Positions 1 to 8,084 of a stretch of 10,353 nt of DNA are shown one piece after another. A program made the translations under genes and the position numbers. A model generated the notes under the pieces. That model searched no databases. It was given only the letters and a program-made list of their open reading frames with translations, and had not been told where the DNA came from. Source of the stretch: Phoronis ovalis (lineage: Eukaryota > Phoronida > Phoronidae). Within the stretch, counting starts at the first letter, position 1. Each line of letters starts with the position of its first letter. The DNA lies in contig JAOXYB010064746.1 of assembly GCA_028565635.1 (NCBI GenBank), forward strand, positions 1 through 10,353. The letters run 5' to 3'.

Positions 1-246
1 AATATAAGGGTAGCAATCCAAATTTTGTGAAATATAAGGGTAGCAATCCAAAATTTTTAAATATTTGAGTAGCAATCTATTTTTATGCAAACTGACCGAT
101 ACAACCCAGATTCCAAAAATCTATTTATGGATACAAACCTAAAATTAATCCAAATTATTTGCTGTAAGATGCGGGTAGTAATCAAATGTTGAATTTCTTT
201 ATGGTAGCAATCCAAAAAAATACAGTAAGAAGTATACAATCCAAAT
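1..246. repeat. Degenerate ~30-bp tandem repeat array (left-edge partial)
   Basis: The first two units (1-30 and 31-60) are nearly identical and share AATATAAGGGTAGCAATCCA. The core GTAGCAATC then recurs at 10, 40, 69 and 204. Decayed forms occur at 98 (GATACAACCC), 130 (GATACAAACC), 175 (GTAGTAATC) and 232 (GTATACAATC). Most spacings are 28-32 bp, with one of about 45 bp. Units decay from left to right, so the array probably continues beyond the left edge. The minus-strand open frame across 57-260 results from the repeat (30 bp is a multiple of three) and is not treated as a gene. Confidence 0.85.
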
Positions 247-296
247 CTAAAAATTTTCAACTGGGCTGCACACTCCCAACAAAAATAACTTTAGTA

Positions 297-305
297 CCCC
301 CCCCC
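297..305. repeat. C9 homopolymer tract
   Basis: Nine consecutive C, followed by GGG. This is conspicuous in A+T-rich surroundings and is a likely site of length polymorphism or sequencing error. Confidence 0.9.
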
Positions 306-369
306 GGGATAGTCAACTGACCCGATTCACCACTTAAATATACTAGGGTATCAAATGATATCATATCTT

Positions 370-745
370 TTGTTCCAATTACCTGTAATTATTAAGTAAC
401 TCTGTAGTGTTGTGCCAATTATATATCACCATTAATCAACCAATGTTTAGTTGCAATGCGGTATGTTTAAAAAGTTCAAAAGATACTTCATTTTGTTCCG
501 ATTATGTGTCATCATTAATCAATCCCATTTCTGTACAAAATTACCTTGTCATCATTTGTTAGTTACAATAGGGGTATTTTTGTAACAATCACTTGTCATC
601 ATTAGGCAACCCTTTTATTTGATACCACATTTCCTTGTCATAATTTATTAACCCACATCACCATTTAATTACAGTGGGGGTACTTATAAAAGTTTAAAAG
701 ATTTTCCGTTTTGTATCAATTACTCGTCATCATTAATAAAGTTAA
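370..745. repeat. Degenerate tandem array, period about 42 bp
   Basis: The phrase CAATTAC-TTGTCATCATTAATCAACCC recurs in decayed form. The core GTCATCATTA or a close variant starts at about 425, 508, 548, 595, 637 and 726. The intervals are about 82, 40, 47, 42 and 89 bp, that is one or two multiples of 41-45. A longer homology joins 446-520 to 654-735 (TTTAnTTnCAnTG, then GTTnAAAAGAT, then TTTTGT). A shorter version at 558-605 lacks the middle. Its consensus differs from the array at 1-246. No coding potential is apparent. Confidence 0.65.
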
Positions 746-956
746 TATTAAGTTTTCACTTTTATCCAGGTGCCTTGAAAGAAATTTTGTTTTTCCCAAA
801 GTTATTGCGGAATTTCGATTATTTATACAATACGAGATCAATAGTAAATGTAATACTTGTATTAGGTACCTGAACCCCTTTTTATGTCTATCCGTCTAAT
901 TCACGAAGATCAGACAAACAAAATGTATTCTAATTTATAAAAAATATCATACGACT
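746..956. other. A+T-rich spacer, nothing recognised
   Basis: This spacer separates the second tandem array from the retroposon. No ORF with protein-like composition, tRNA or clear repeat was seen. Confidence 0.6.
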
Positions 957-1436
957 GGTTTCAGAGAGCTTTGTGGAGCAGTGTTTACCACATCCGCCTG
1001 ACATGTCAAAGCCTTTAAGGTAAAAAAATACGTGGCTCTGGACAGTAGGGACTGTGTATCCCTCGTGGTTCGGATGACTACGTTATAAATGGCGGTCCCG
1101 TCTCTGTGAGGTCTATCTCTCAGGGACGTTAAAGAACGGCTATTGACGTTGGTAAATGATCATCAATTAGTCCTTTCACTCCTTTTTTCAAATTTATTTT
1201 CGCTCAGGCGTAAATCCGTACCTGCTATGGTGTTATTGAATTGTAAGTTTGCTAAGTGTAATGCGCTGAATACGGCAGCCTCACTGTATGGTCCCCAGGG
1301 AGTTGGGACTGTTCTTGGAGTGAACAAGTCCGTAATCAGGGGGTAATTAAAAAAATCCTTTGTAGTTTATGTAAAGCTGCTTTGATTTACTATATGTGTA
1401 AGATAAAGGTCTATATAAAGACAAATACAAGTACAA
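957..1436 (+). mobile_element. SINE-like retroposon: tRNA-like head, conserved core, LINE-type tail
   Basis: Three segments appear in the order expected of a composite SINE. The head at about 967-1010 resembles the 5' half of a tRNA: GTGGAGCAGTGTTTA is A-box-like and is followed by CATCCGCCTGACATGTC. The core at about 1058-1137 contains GTGGTTCGGATGA (B-box-like), then ACGTTATAAATGG, CGGTCCCGT and GACGTTAAAGAAC. I recognise this word order from dispersed repeats in several invertebrate genomes. The tail at about 1270-1436 has GGTCCCCAGGGAGTTG, then GTAAAGCTGCTTTGA, then GTCTATATAAAGA, the usual 3' layout of CR1/L2-type LINEs and their SINEs. It ends in A-rich sequence. Boundaries are approximate and no clean target-site duplication was found. 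The 67-codon open frame at 1143-1346 lies inside it and is not a gene. Family assignment is from memory and the copy looks old. Confidence 0.6.
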
Positions 1437-1560
1437 AAAAATACATTATATGCAACACTGATTTTTTATTTTACATCATATAATATTTTAAAACAATGTT
1501 TTAATTATGACTTTATCATCAACTTAGAGACATGATTTTGTGCTCAAAATGGAGGATATA

Positions 1561-1940
1561 TCACTCATTAAAAAATATTGGCCCGTAAACGGGCCCTGGA
1601 CCCGCGCCGTTTACGAAAGGGGACACCACTGCTGGACCCTCTCCACATGCCGCTTCACGTTGTGCTAGCTGCCTCCGGCAATAATGGTCCGAGACACATA
1701 ATTTACTGCAATCGCACCCCCTTTTGAAAAAGTGTCTGACGGCCATGGATTACCACCTAATTGATTTTACTGATGTGACAGCGAAGGCTCATTGGTTCGA
1801 AAGCTCGCTGATCGGAAACACAGTTTATAAATTATTGGTAACTAATGCCTACATCAAAGAGCAGTGTGATTACTGTTTTTTAGCTCTGACTCGGCGCCCC
1901 ATCTTATTTCTAATTGCACGTAGCACTATTCGGAGAATTA
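1561..1940. other. GC-balanced block of unknown origin
   Basis: Composition changes sharply from the flanks: 1580-1690 is rich in GGCCC, CCGG and GCGCC words, and the block returns to A+T-rich sequence after about 1940. It holds the inverted repeats at 1580-1615 and the beginning of the ORF at 1745. A 61-codon minus-strand frame also crosses it (1561-1746). It may be an old transposon piece, a gene remnant or a conserved noncoding segment. I recognise no family. Confidence 0.4.
1580..1615. repeat. Overlapping inverted repeats (two alternative hairpins)
   Basis: GGCCCGT (1580-1586) and ACGGGCC (1589-1595) are perfect inverted arms separated by AA. In addition, CGTAAACGG (1584-1592) is the exact reverse complement of CCGTTTACG (1607-1615). 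The same segment could therefore pair locally or with the downstream arm, giving two mutually exclusive hairpins. It may be the terminal part of a transposon; no matching distant arm was found. Confidence 0.75.
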
Positions 1941-2194
1941 TTACGGTGTTTTGCGAAACAAAAACGTTGCTAAAAAAAACACCACATTCCAAAATTGTTA
2001 GTCCTATTATAGTTATCACTCACGCTGACAAAACTTTTTTCCAGCTTTATGGTATGGGCAATACAACCCCTTTCATCATCATTGTCATCTTAATCATCAT
2101 CATCAATTTGACCAATTCAACACTGCACATTAAAAGCTACATAATTTATTGCATCGTTAAGATATATTTCGCATTTAAGATTTCTTATCGTTGA
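1745..2194 (+). other. 149-codon ORF of uncertain status
   Basis: The ORF begins at an ATG in a strong initiation context (GGCCATGG) and runs to TGA, giving 149 residues. Nothing in it is confidently recognisable. Residues 87-96 read PIIVITHADK: a hydrophobic strand followed by THAD, which loosely resembles the G4 (N/TKxD) strand of some GTPases. No P-loop precedes it. Residues 109-120 (FIIIVILIIII-type) are produced by an ATC microsatellite and are not a credible membrane segment on their own. Composition is more balanced than the flanks up to about 1940 and ordinary A+T-rich after that. It may be chance, a retrocopy fragment or a gene remnant. No splice structure or poly(A) signal supports it. 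Confidence 0.15.
2073..2107. repeat. Imperfect (ATC)n microsatellite
   Basis: TCATCATCAT, then GTCATCTTA, then ATCATCATCATCA. It is a trinucleotide repeat with two interruptions and explains the isoleucine-rich stretch of the ORF that overlaps it. Confidence 0.85.
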
Positions 2195-5110
2195 ATTAAA
2201 TGTTATAATTTAGATAAAGTAATTAAATAAATATTCTAAATATATATTCTGTAAAGTGTTATGCTCTGTTCTATGTTCTATCCAATTCATTGTATAAACA
2301 TGACAAGCCGGCTTAATAGACTCAGATATTTTCAAATTATCTTCCGTGTGAAAATAGCTACTCGCTTCTAATTATAAAAAAACAGAGCCAAACAACGATT
2401 TTCATTTTAGGCGTATTTAATTGCTAAACAAAATTTGTCACATTAACAGTCATACCATACCAAATGTGACTTTACAAAAACTTCAGTTGTTAGCTAAAAA
2501 GTAGTTGCATGCAATGATATTCAAAAACTAAAAGTCGTTCATAATCCTCGAAAAGATAAACTTAAGGAACATTTATTTCAACATTACTAGTGATAGAATT
2601 AGTTAATGTTTGCAACTTTTCATTAAAATATTTCATGTTTACATGTTTTCTTTAAATTTATTTATACTTCGCTGTCAGCAAGATGATGAACATGCTACAA
2701 AATATAAAATGCAACAGCTGAGAGAAAACTAATTTTGCATAATGGGTACATCTCGTGATACATATTTGAATCATCTCTACCCAGCTTATCATAAGTAACG
2801 CACTGAAAAAAAAGCAATTGGTCAGTTACAAGAATAAGATCTTTAGTTTGTGCATGAAATAACGAGAAAGGCGAAAGTTTCGTAATTTGTAAGTGGAAAG
2901 GCTTTGGACTTATTTTATATCATTTTGAAAAGATTTTTATAACGTTCAACTTGAATTGCCTTCAATAACTTCTTATCAGAACATTTGATCAAATTAAAAC
3001 CGTATAACCTCATGATATGTAAGTTCAAAGTACTGTATGTATCTTTTTAAAAATATATGTACTTCCATTTTATTATGAAAATATCATAATTGAATTTAGA
3101 TCTATATATGCACACTCTTCGTATCTCGAGACCAATAATTGATGTTTTAATGATATATCTATAATGCCGACATCTCGATAAAAAGTTTTGATTTTGATGT
3201 TTTTTTATGTTCTACCATTTCACTGTAGTTTTTATTTTGTAAATTCAAACCCTGACCGGTAAATTGAAGGCTGAAAACAACATATCGTGTATGCCTTCGC
3301 GGTTTTAGTCTTGTAGTTTTATTATAAACTAAATTCTTTTGTAGCAGTTAATAATTTTAGAGGCTTAAAACATTTGACCCTAAAACACAGCAGCTACATT
3401 GCACGATTTATAAGAATGCTTACTGATCAATGCCTTAAACGCATCTAACACTTACTGTATCTCCCTACAATAGAGAAACGATAGTACGAAAAACTCAACA
3501 TGAAAAAAAAACCACCAAGGCTGGGCACACACTACGGAACTTCGTTAAAATGTTGAAATTAAAGGAAATTAATTATATAGCAACAACATGGCAATATGTG
3601 ATGACATTTACATAAATTGAATTAAAGTGCATTACAATGCAGCTAATAAAATACTGAAGTATTTTACAAACATGTTTGTTTTATTAATTTCCCACACTGT
3701 CGCGCATGTACAAGTATCATGATAACCTAAAAATTAAAAAAAATATAGCAGCCGCTCGATCGATTACTGTAGGGATCCGACATAATTAAACTGTAAGCAG
3801 GTAGATCTCAATATTATTTCTATATTATTCAAGTAACTTAAAGGAAAATAAAGTATAATGATGCATTTAAATGTAGTTACAAACCAATTAACTTTGATTT
3901 ATTCCTTTACATGCTTAAATTATAGTTACTAAGTTTGAAGTTCAACAGTTTTTCTATTTACCTCTTAGCATTGTAGTGATGCTTACATACAGCTAAAAGT
4001 GACATTCATTAATTAGCGAGGGTACAAGTATATTCACTGCTTTTGGTTCTGTTACTTGTAAACATTATAGGTCTGACAATTCTTTTGCATTAAATGTTGT
4101 GCAGCACTTTTTTAAAAATTCAGATTGCACATGAACATACAATGTAATGCAAATAACTAAGCAGACAATAACCTAAATAAATGTAGCCTGGTGAAAATAT
4201 TGGATTTGTGAAACATGTCTTTTTCATACCCTCTTATTTGACTTTTCATCTAGAAAATGCATTTAATTGAACTTCTTAAATGCTGGGTAATTTTTATATT
4301 TTGTAAAGTACAATTATTATTATGCACATATAATTTATTTAAAATTCCGTTCATTGTCTTTCTGTAATTTACCAAAAGGTATATTGTTTTTCTTTAATTT
4401 ACGAATGTTAACTTTTTTTCTGTAATTTACGAAAGCTGAATTGAAATGCATTTAACAAAAGAAAAAAGGAAATGCTTTAAGTCGCTACACAAGCATATTT
4501 TCGTATGTTATTCCTCTACTTAATAACAAATGAAAGCAAGCTAAGTGCGTGGATAGAAATAGTTTCCTAAAGTGTGACAAGGCGGGCATACATGTAGATC
4601 GTGACATGACTGCCGAGACACTAAGCTGTTTTACTGAAAACGTTCACATTTACTAACAAAAGATTTGGTTTCCTTCTGAGTATAAAGTTACATCATACAT
4701 ATTATATAAATATTTTAAACGCCTGCGAAAGTTATGTTTACTTTATTCCACGCACAGTGCAAGAACACACAAAAATATCGATCACCTTTCTAACATCATA
4801 AAATTGACTTCTTTTATTTGCATGCTAATGTGGGTTTTTGTACACATCCAAGGATATCTTACCTGAATTTTTATTTTCTAGGGGTAGATTTTCTAATATC
4901 TAAGGTTATGGTGAGTTATGGACGAATTGCAAGCTTTTTACGCACCCTGTACATGATTAAAAAGTGAGATGTAGTTGAACCCATACCTGCATGCATTACC
5001 CGTGTGCATCATAGCATAAAAGGGTACTGACTTGCAATTAGTAATTTTGGGAGCTAGTAAAATAAAGCCTGTAAAACATAAAGATACGGCTTTTAAAACA
5101 GGGACAGGGT
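2195..5110. other. Long A+T-rich interval without a recognisable gene
   Basis: Both strands were read for protein-like ORFs, tRNA A/B boxes, transposase or reverse-transcriptase motifs and long repeats. Stops are dense in every frame, and the only local structure noted is the triple repeat at 4358-4435. The interval is upstream of the SLC10 gene, so it probably holds the promoter-distal regulatory DNA. A separate noncoding 5' exon somewhere in it cannot be excluded. Confidence 0.6.
4358..4435. repeat. Three spaced copies of TTTCTGTAATTTACGAA
   Basis: The copies lie at about 4359-4379 (TTTCTGTAATTTACCAAAAG), 4389-4408 (TTTCTTTAATTTACGAATG) and 4417-4435 (TTTCTGTAATTTACGAAAG). Spacing is about 28-30 bp, so this is a small decayed minisatellite about 0.8 kb upstream of the SLC10 start codon. 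Confidence 0.75.
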
Positions 5111-5154
5111 CCTCAATAAAAGGCTTTAAACGTCATTCCGAAGATTGAGTCATT
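5015..5154 (+). promoter_or_regulatory. Candidate core promoter of the SLC10 gene
   Basis: Two TATA-like words precede the coding start: CATAAAAG at 5015-5022 and AATAAAAGG at 5115-5123. The second lies about 35 bp before an initiator-like TCATTG around 5150, which would leave a very short leader of about 18 nt before the ATG at 5170. The first would give a leader of roughly 120 nt. Alternatively, AAAACAG/GG at 5101 could be a weak splice acceptor behind a distant 5' exon, though it lacks a good pyrimidine tract. The sequence alone does not decide between these. Confidence 0.25.
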
Positions 5155-5169
5155 GTGAGCACGCGCATT

Positions 5170-5745
5170 ATGAAGGGACGCACTGACGGAAAATATATCC
5201 AGATGGTGATGGTGGCTATGCAGATACTAGTTTACAGCATGGCTGCAGCTACGCTAAATGTTACCCTGGAATTTGATCAGCCACAGCTTGGAGCAACTTT
5301 TATAATGAAGTCATCTACTAATGTGACATTTAATTATTCCCATCCTTTGAGCGAACATATTATTTTAAAGATGACATCAGTGGACAAAACAGTAGCAGAT
5401 ACAGATGAAGATGGTGTCGTTCTTGAACCTTGTAATGCCACAGTATGTGAAACGGCTGTTCACATTCGGTCATACCAGATTGGTCGATCGTATTTCAGTT
5501 TTACTTTTTATCAAGGTGATATTGCGTTGAATGCATCTATTGAAGGAACTTCGAAGTATAACGTTCGTGTTATAAGAAAGTACGACCCTTTAACTCAAAA
5601 TTATGGCTACTTCATTTTAGCAGCGCAAATTTTTGTGCATTTTTTACTTGGGTGCAAGTTAAATCTGGACGTTGTGAAAAAGAGACTGAAAAAACCTATT
5701 GCTATCATCTTGGGAATTTCTTGTCAAATTATATTAATGCCTTTG
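5170..5745 (+). CDS. SLC10-like gene, coding exon 1 (signal peptide, ectodomain, first TM)
   Basis: This exon encodes 192 residues and ends in phase 0 at TTG|GTAAGT. The first in-frame ATG is at 5170 with A at -3. An in-frame TGA lies at 5146-5148, so no earlier ATG exists in this exon. A GTG at 5155 is in frame but is not a plausible animal start. The exon carries the signal peptide, the whole glycosylated ectodomain, TM1 and the beginning of the next helix up to ILMPL. If intron 1 were retained, translation would run on to a stop at 5839-5841. Confidence 0.9.
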
Positions 5746-7173
5746 GTAAGTGAACTAATAATAAAAAGAAATGTATACAGTGTGTCGTATTATGTAAACA
5801 TGTTCATAATGAAAAATTGTTTTCATTTTAATATTAATTAAAAATATACATGAATATATCCTTTAACATATAACTTGGTTTGTGTCATTGTTATTCACGA
5901 TGTAGCATTTTCGTTGTTTAATGCTGTATCATTCCTTTTTATGTTATGTTAAAATGTTTCTCTTTCAGTTGGCATTTTTACTTGCCATGGCATTCAATCT
6001 ATCCAATGTCTTGGCAATTGGATTATTGATTGTGGGATGTTGCCCTGGTGGCAACGCTAGTAACTATTATTCAATTTTGCTTCATGGTGACGTTGATCTC
6101 AGTATTACAATGACACTGTTTACCATTATCTTAGCGTTTGGTAAGTAAAGGAGTGTTAACCAAAAAAATAGTTTACCTTACAACATTACACTTAAATCTA
6201 TTCAATTCAATATACCGCAATGACAAGATATCTTATAATGTAAAGGCAGATTAAGGAACGCTCGAGTGTTAAATCAGCAAATGATTGAACTTATAAACCT
6301 GGACCAGTCTTTATGTGAACTGATGAGAAACATACGTGTTATACAGAAACGGTATTTGAATAGTTTTGAATATGGAATTAGCTGATTATTATGAGTGAAT
6401 TAAATTGTATCGAGTTAATGACATTTATTTTTTTATTTTTAGGAACAATGCCCCTATGGTTATTTACATACAGCTCAACTTTAAGTGAGGGTCTATATTC
6501 CGTTACAATACCTTACATCCAGATTGTTATTACCGTGGCAACAGCAGTAGGTCCGCTATTTCCCGGTTTAATATTTGCAAAATGCAAACCAACTTGGTCC
6601 CGGCAGCTGCTGAAAATCCTACATCCCTTTGTTTTTCTTCTTGTATTGGTTTCCATCGGTATAGGCATCTACAACGGTTTGTATATATGGGAAATGTTGA
6701 CGTGGCAAATTATTATAAGTTCTCTTCTTCTGCCAGTTTGTGGTATGTTTCTTGGAGCGGTTATTGCAGCTGTATTTCGCAGAGATTTTCCAATATTAAA
6801 GACTTTAGCTGTTGAAACTGGTGTACAAAATGCGATTATCGCTCAAGCTGTAGTGCGGTTATCCCAACCGCAGCCAGAAGCTGATATGATGTTGGTGATG
6901 TCAGCTTGTGCTGGTTTGTCTACTCTAATCTTTCTCCTTACTGTTTGTATTTTCCACAAAATTATTCTGCGTTACTCATTTCGATATAAAAAACTGCATG
7001 AGGGGTACTTGGATAGTTCTGACGATATTCCACGAGATAACGTCTATTCACTTGAAACGGCAAAGAAAAGTGCGCAAAAGGCAAGGAAACATGAAGTGGA
7101 TAATAAAGTATTTCAGATAGAGTTAACAGGCGACATAGCTACTAAAGAACATGATAACCAAAACCTGAATTGA
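5170..7173 (+). CDS. SLC10-family sodium-coupled transporter, A3/A5-like (3 exons, 492 aa)
   Basis: Joining 5170-5745, 5969-6140 and 6443-7173 gives a 492-residue membrane protein of the sodium/bile acid cotransporter superfamily. Residues about 9-27 are hydrophobic and signal-peptide-like. Residues about 28-142 form an ectodomain with N-glycosylation sequons at N30, N51, N55, N89 and N121 and a CNATVC cysteine pair (88/93). The transporter core starts near 145. It contains GCCPGGNASN (215-224), the SLC10 crossover motif. It also contains ETGVQN (374-379), whose Glu and Gln correspond to sodium ligands in bacterial ASBT structures and NTCP. Hydrophobic segments lie near 145-163, 177-201, 203-220, 237-260, 273-296, 312-331, 337-361, 371-389 and 398-425. 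The tail (426-492) is charged and probably cytoplasmic. NTCP and ASBT have only a short N-terminus, so the long ectodomain points to SLC10A3 (P3)/SLC10A5-like members, whose substrates are poorly defined. Bile acid transport should not be assumed. Family is certain, subfamily likely. Confidence 0.93.
5746..5968 (+). other. Intron 1 of the SLC10-like gene
   Basis: A 223-bp phase 0 intron with a consensus donor (GTAAGT) and acceptor (TTTCTCTTTCAG). Removing it joins ILMPL to LAFLLAMAF, which restores a continuous helix as in other SLC10 proteins. Confidence 0.9.
5969..6140 (+). CDS. SLC10-like gene, coding exon 2 (GCCPGG motif)
   Basis: 172 nt encoding residues 193-249 plus the first base of Gly250. 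It contains the GCCPGGNASN hallmark and the following loop with the HGDVDLSITMT sequence, typical of the family after the crossover helix. The donor is TTTG|GTAAGT (phase 1). The open frame continues upstream into intron 1 to a chance ATG-like start, which is not used. Confidence 0.92.
6141..6442 (+). other. Intron 2 of the SLC10-like gene
   Basis: A 302-bp phase 1 intron with donor GTAAGT and a strong pyrimidine-rich acceptor (TTTTTTATTTTTAG). Splicing creates Gly250 (G|GA) and joins IILAFG to TMPLWLF, the expected SLC10 continuity. Confidence 0.9.
6443..7173 (+). CDS. SLC10-like gene, coding exon 3 (sodium-site helix and tail)
   Basis: 731 nt encoding residues 250-492 and ending with TGA at 7171-7173. 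It supplies the remaining helices, the ETGVQN sodium-site motif (374-379) and a hydrophilic tail of about 67 residues. The tail has an acidic SSDD patch (441-444), compatible with casein kinase 2-type phosphorylation, and a Lys/Arg-rich stretch around 457-466. The alternative frame open at 6582-6815 is a shadow. Confidence 0.93.
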
Positions 7174-7560
7174 TTTTTTGTAAGCAAAACAAATTTGAAC
7201 ATTTTTAATTTTTAGAAAATGACAGGTATGATATATATATCTTTGCTGTGTCAGATGTACTGCAAAATAGATGCCATGTCTCGGATTATTGCCCGCTCTA
7301 AGCACAACAAAAAGTTCTTTTGACTGAAGAATAGCCGAAAGATAACTATAGACGAGTACAAAAGTACTACTCTAGATCCGAAGCAGGTCCTTTACAAATA
7401 CCTGAACACCGTGCAAAGGTGCAGGGTAATATGCTGATGCTTGCAATTTTTTGATCCAGCACAAAAAAGACATACATTTGGTACAAAAACACGTTTTCAA
7501 TGTACTTGTCCGGTTGGGGTTCCCCTCTCAAACACAGTAAAATTTGGGTATAATAATAAA
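7174..7560 (+). other. Probable 3' UTR of the SLC10-like gene
   Basis: No ORF is supported here. Two small hairpins occur. AGTAC (7355-7359) and GTACT (7364-7368) flank AAAA. CACC (7407-7410) and GGTG (7418-7421) flank GTGCAAA, with partly complementary CCTG/CAGG outside. They are too short to assign a role. The extent assumes use of the signal at 7555. Confidence 0.45.
7555..7560 (+). terminator. Candidate polyadenylation signal AATAAA
   Basis: This is the first AATAAA after the stop codon, about 380 nt downstream. T/GT-richer sequence follows around 7600-7625. A second AATAAA at 7806-7811 could serve as a distal alternative. Confidence 0.45.
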
Positions 7561-7569
7561 ACTAAGTTC

Positions 7570-7597
7570 AGTGAAATATAAATAGTGAAATATAAAG
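7570..7597. repeat. 14-bp perfect-to-near-perfect tandem duplication
   Basis: AGTGAAATATAAAT (7570-7583) is followed immediately by AGTGAAATATAAAG (7584-7597). Thirteen of 14 bases match, so it is probably a recent slippage event. It lies directly after the candidate poly(A) signal, near where cleavage would fall. Confidence 0.9.
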
Positions 7598-8084
7598 AAC
7601 TCCTGTATTAGTTAGTCCTACTTTGTGAAGCTCATATCCGTATATATACTACTCTTTGTTTCATAATGTTTAAAGAATCGAATTTTTGCGATAACTTAAG
7701 GAAAAACGAAATGTCGACTAAAACACATCCAACAAAGTGAAAACGAGATGATTGCCTAATAGGAAATAGTACATTTCGAATTTTTGCAATACACGATTTC
7801 TCACAAATAAATGATAAAACCATTGGGCGACAATTTAGCATTGAAAAACATTATTCTTGCAAGATGTCGCTGCACGCAGCTAAGAGGGTGCATGGTTAGA
7901 AGAGCTTGATATAAAAGGGATCATTTCAAGAGATACGTGTACATAATTGTTCTGCGTATGCTATTTAACAGGAAGTTGTATTTTATTATGACGTTCATTT
8001 TAAGAAATGTGTATATATCATTAATATGTTTTAAATCTAGTGTTTCCTTTTTGTGAATTTTAAAATAGATTCAATATATCTCCT
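7598..8084. other. A+T-rich stretch, nothing recognised
   Basis: A minus-strand frame of 69 codons (7632-7841) has random-looking composition and no recognisable motif. No RNA gene or repeat was identified. Confidence 0.55.

Noticed and set aside
57-260. 67-codon minus-strand ORF
   Set aside because: It lies entirely in the 30-bp tandem array. A period divisible by three keeps frames open, and the peptide repeats with the DNA.
1-745. CRISPR array
   Set aside because: The repeats are degenerate and tandem, without unique spacers, and the window is clearly animal (spliced gene, SINE-like element).
711-899. 62-codon plus-strand ORF
   Set aside because: It begins in the ~42-bp array, has no clear ATG context and no recognisable motif.
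967-1070. A functional tRNA gene
   Set aside because: The A-box-like and B-box-like words are too far apart and the stems do not close. A tRNA-derived SINE head explains them better.
1143-1346. 67-codon plus-strand ORF
   Set aside because: It falls inside the SINE-like element, between core and tail, and does not resemble a transposon protein.
1561-1746. 61-codon minus-strand ORF rich in Gly, Pro and Cys
   Set aside because: Its unusual composition follows from the GC-rich inverted repeats. No family was recognised and no splice sites support an exon.
1790-1806. GGTTCGAAAGC as a tRNA T-arm (B box)
   Set aside because: No matching A box, anticodon arm or acceptor stem is found at the right distance.
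5155-5169. GTG-initiated extension of the SLC10 reading frame
   Set aside because: Animal genes start at ATG. The first in-frame ATG is at 5170, with an in-frame stop upstream at 5146-5148.
5746-5841. Read-through of exon 1 to a stop at 5841 as the real C-terminus
   Set aside because: A consensus donor at 5746 and a matching acceptor at 5968 restore the conserved SLC10 core. Read-through would give only the ectodomain and one to two helices.
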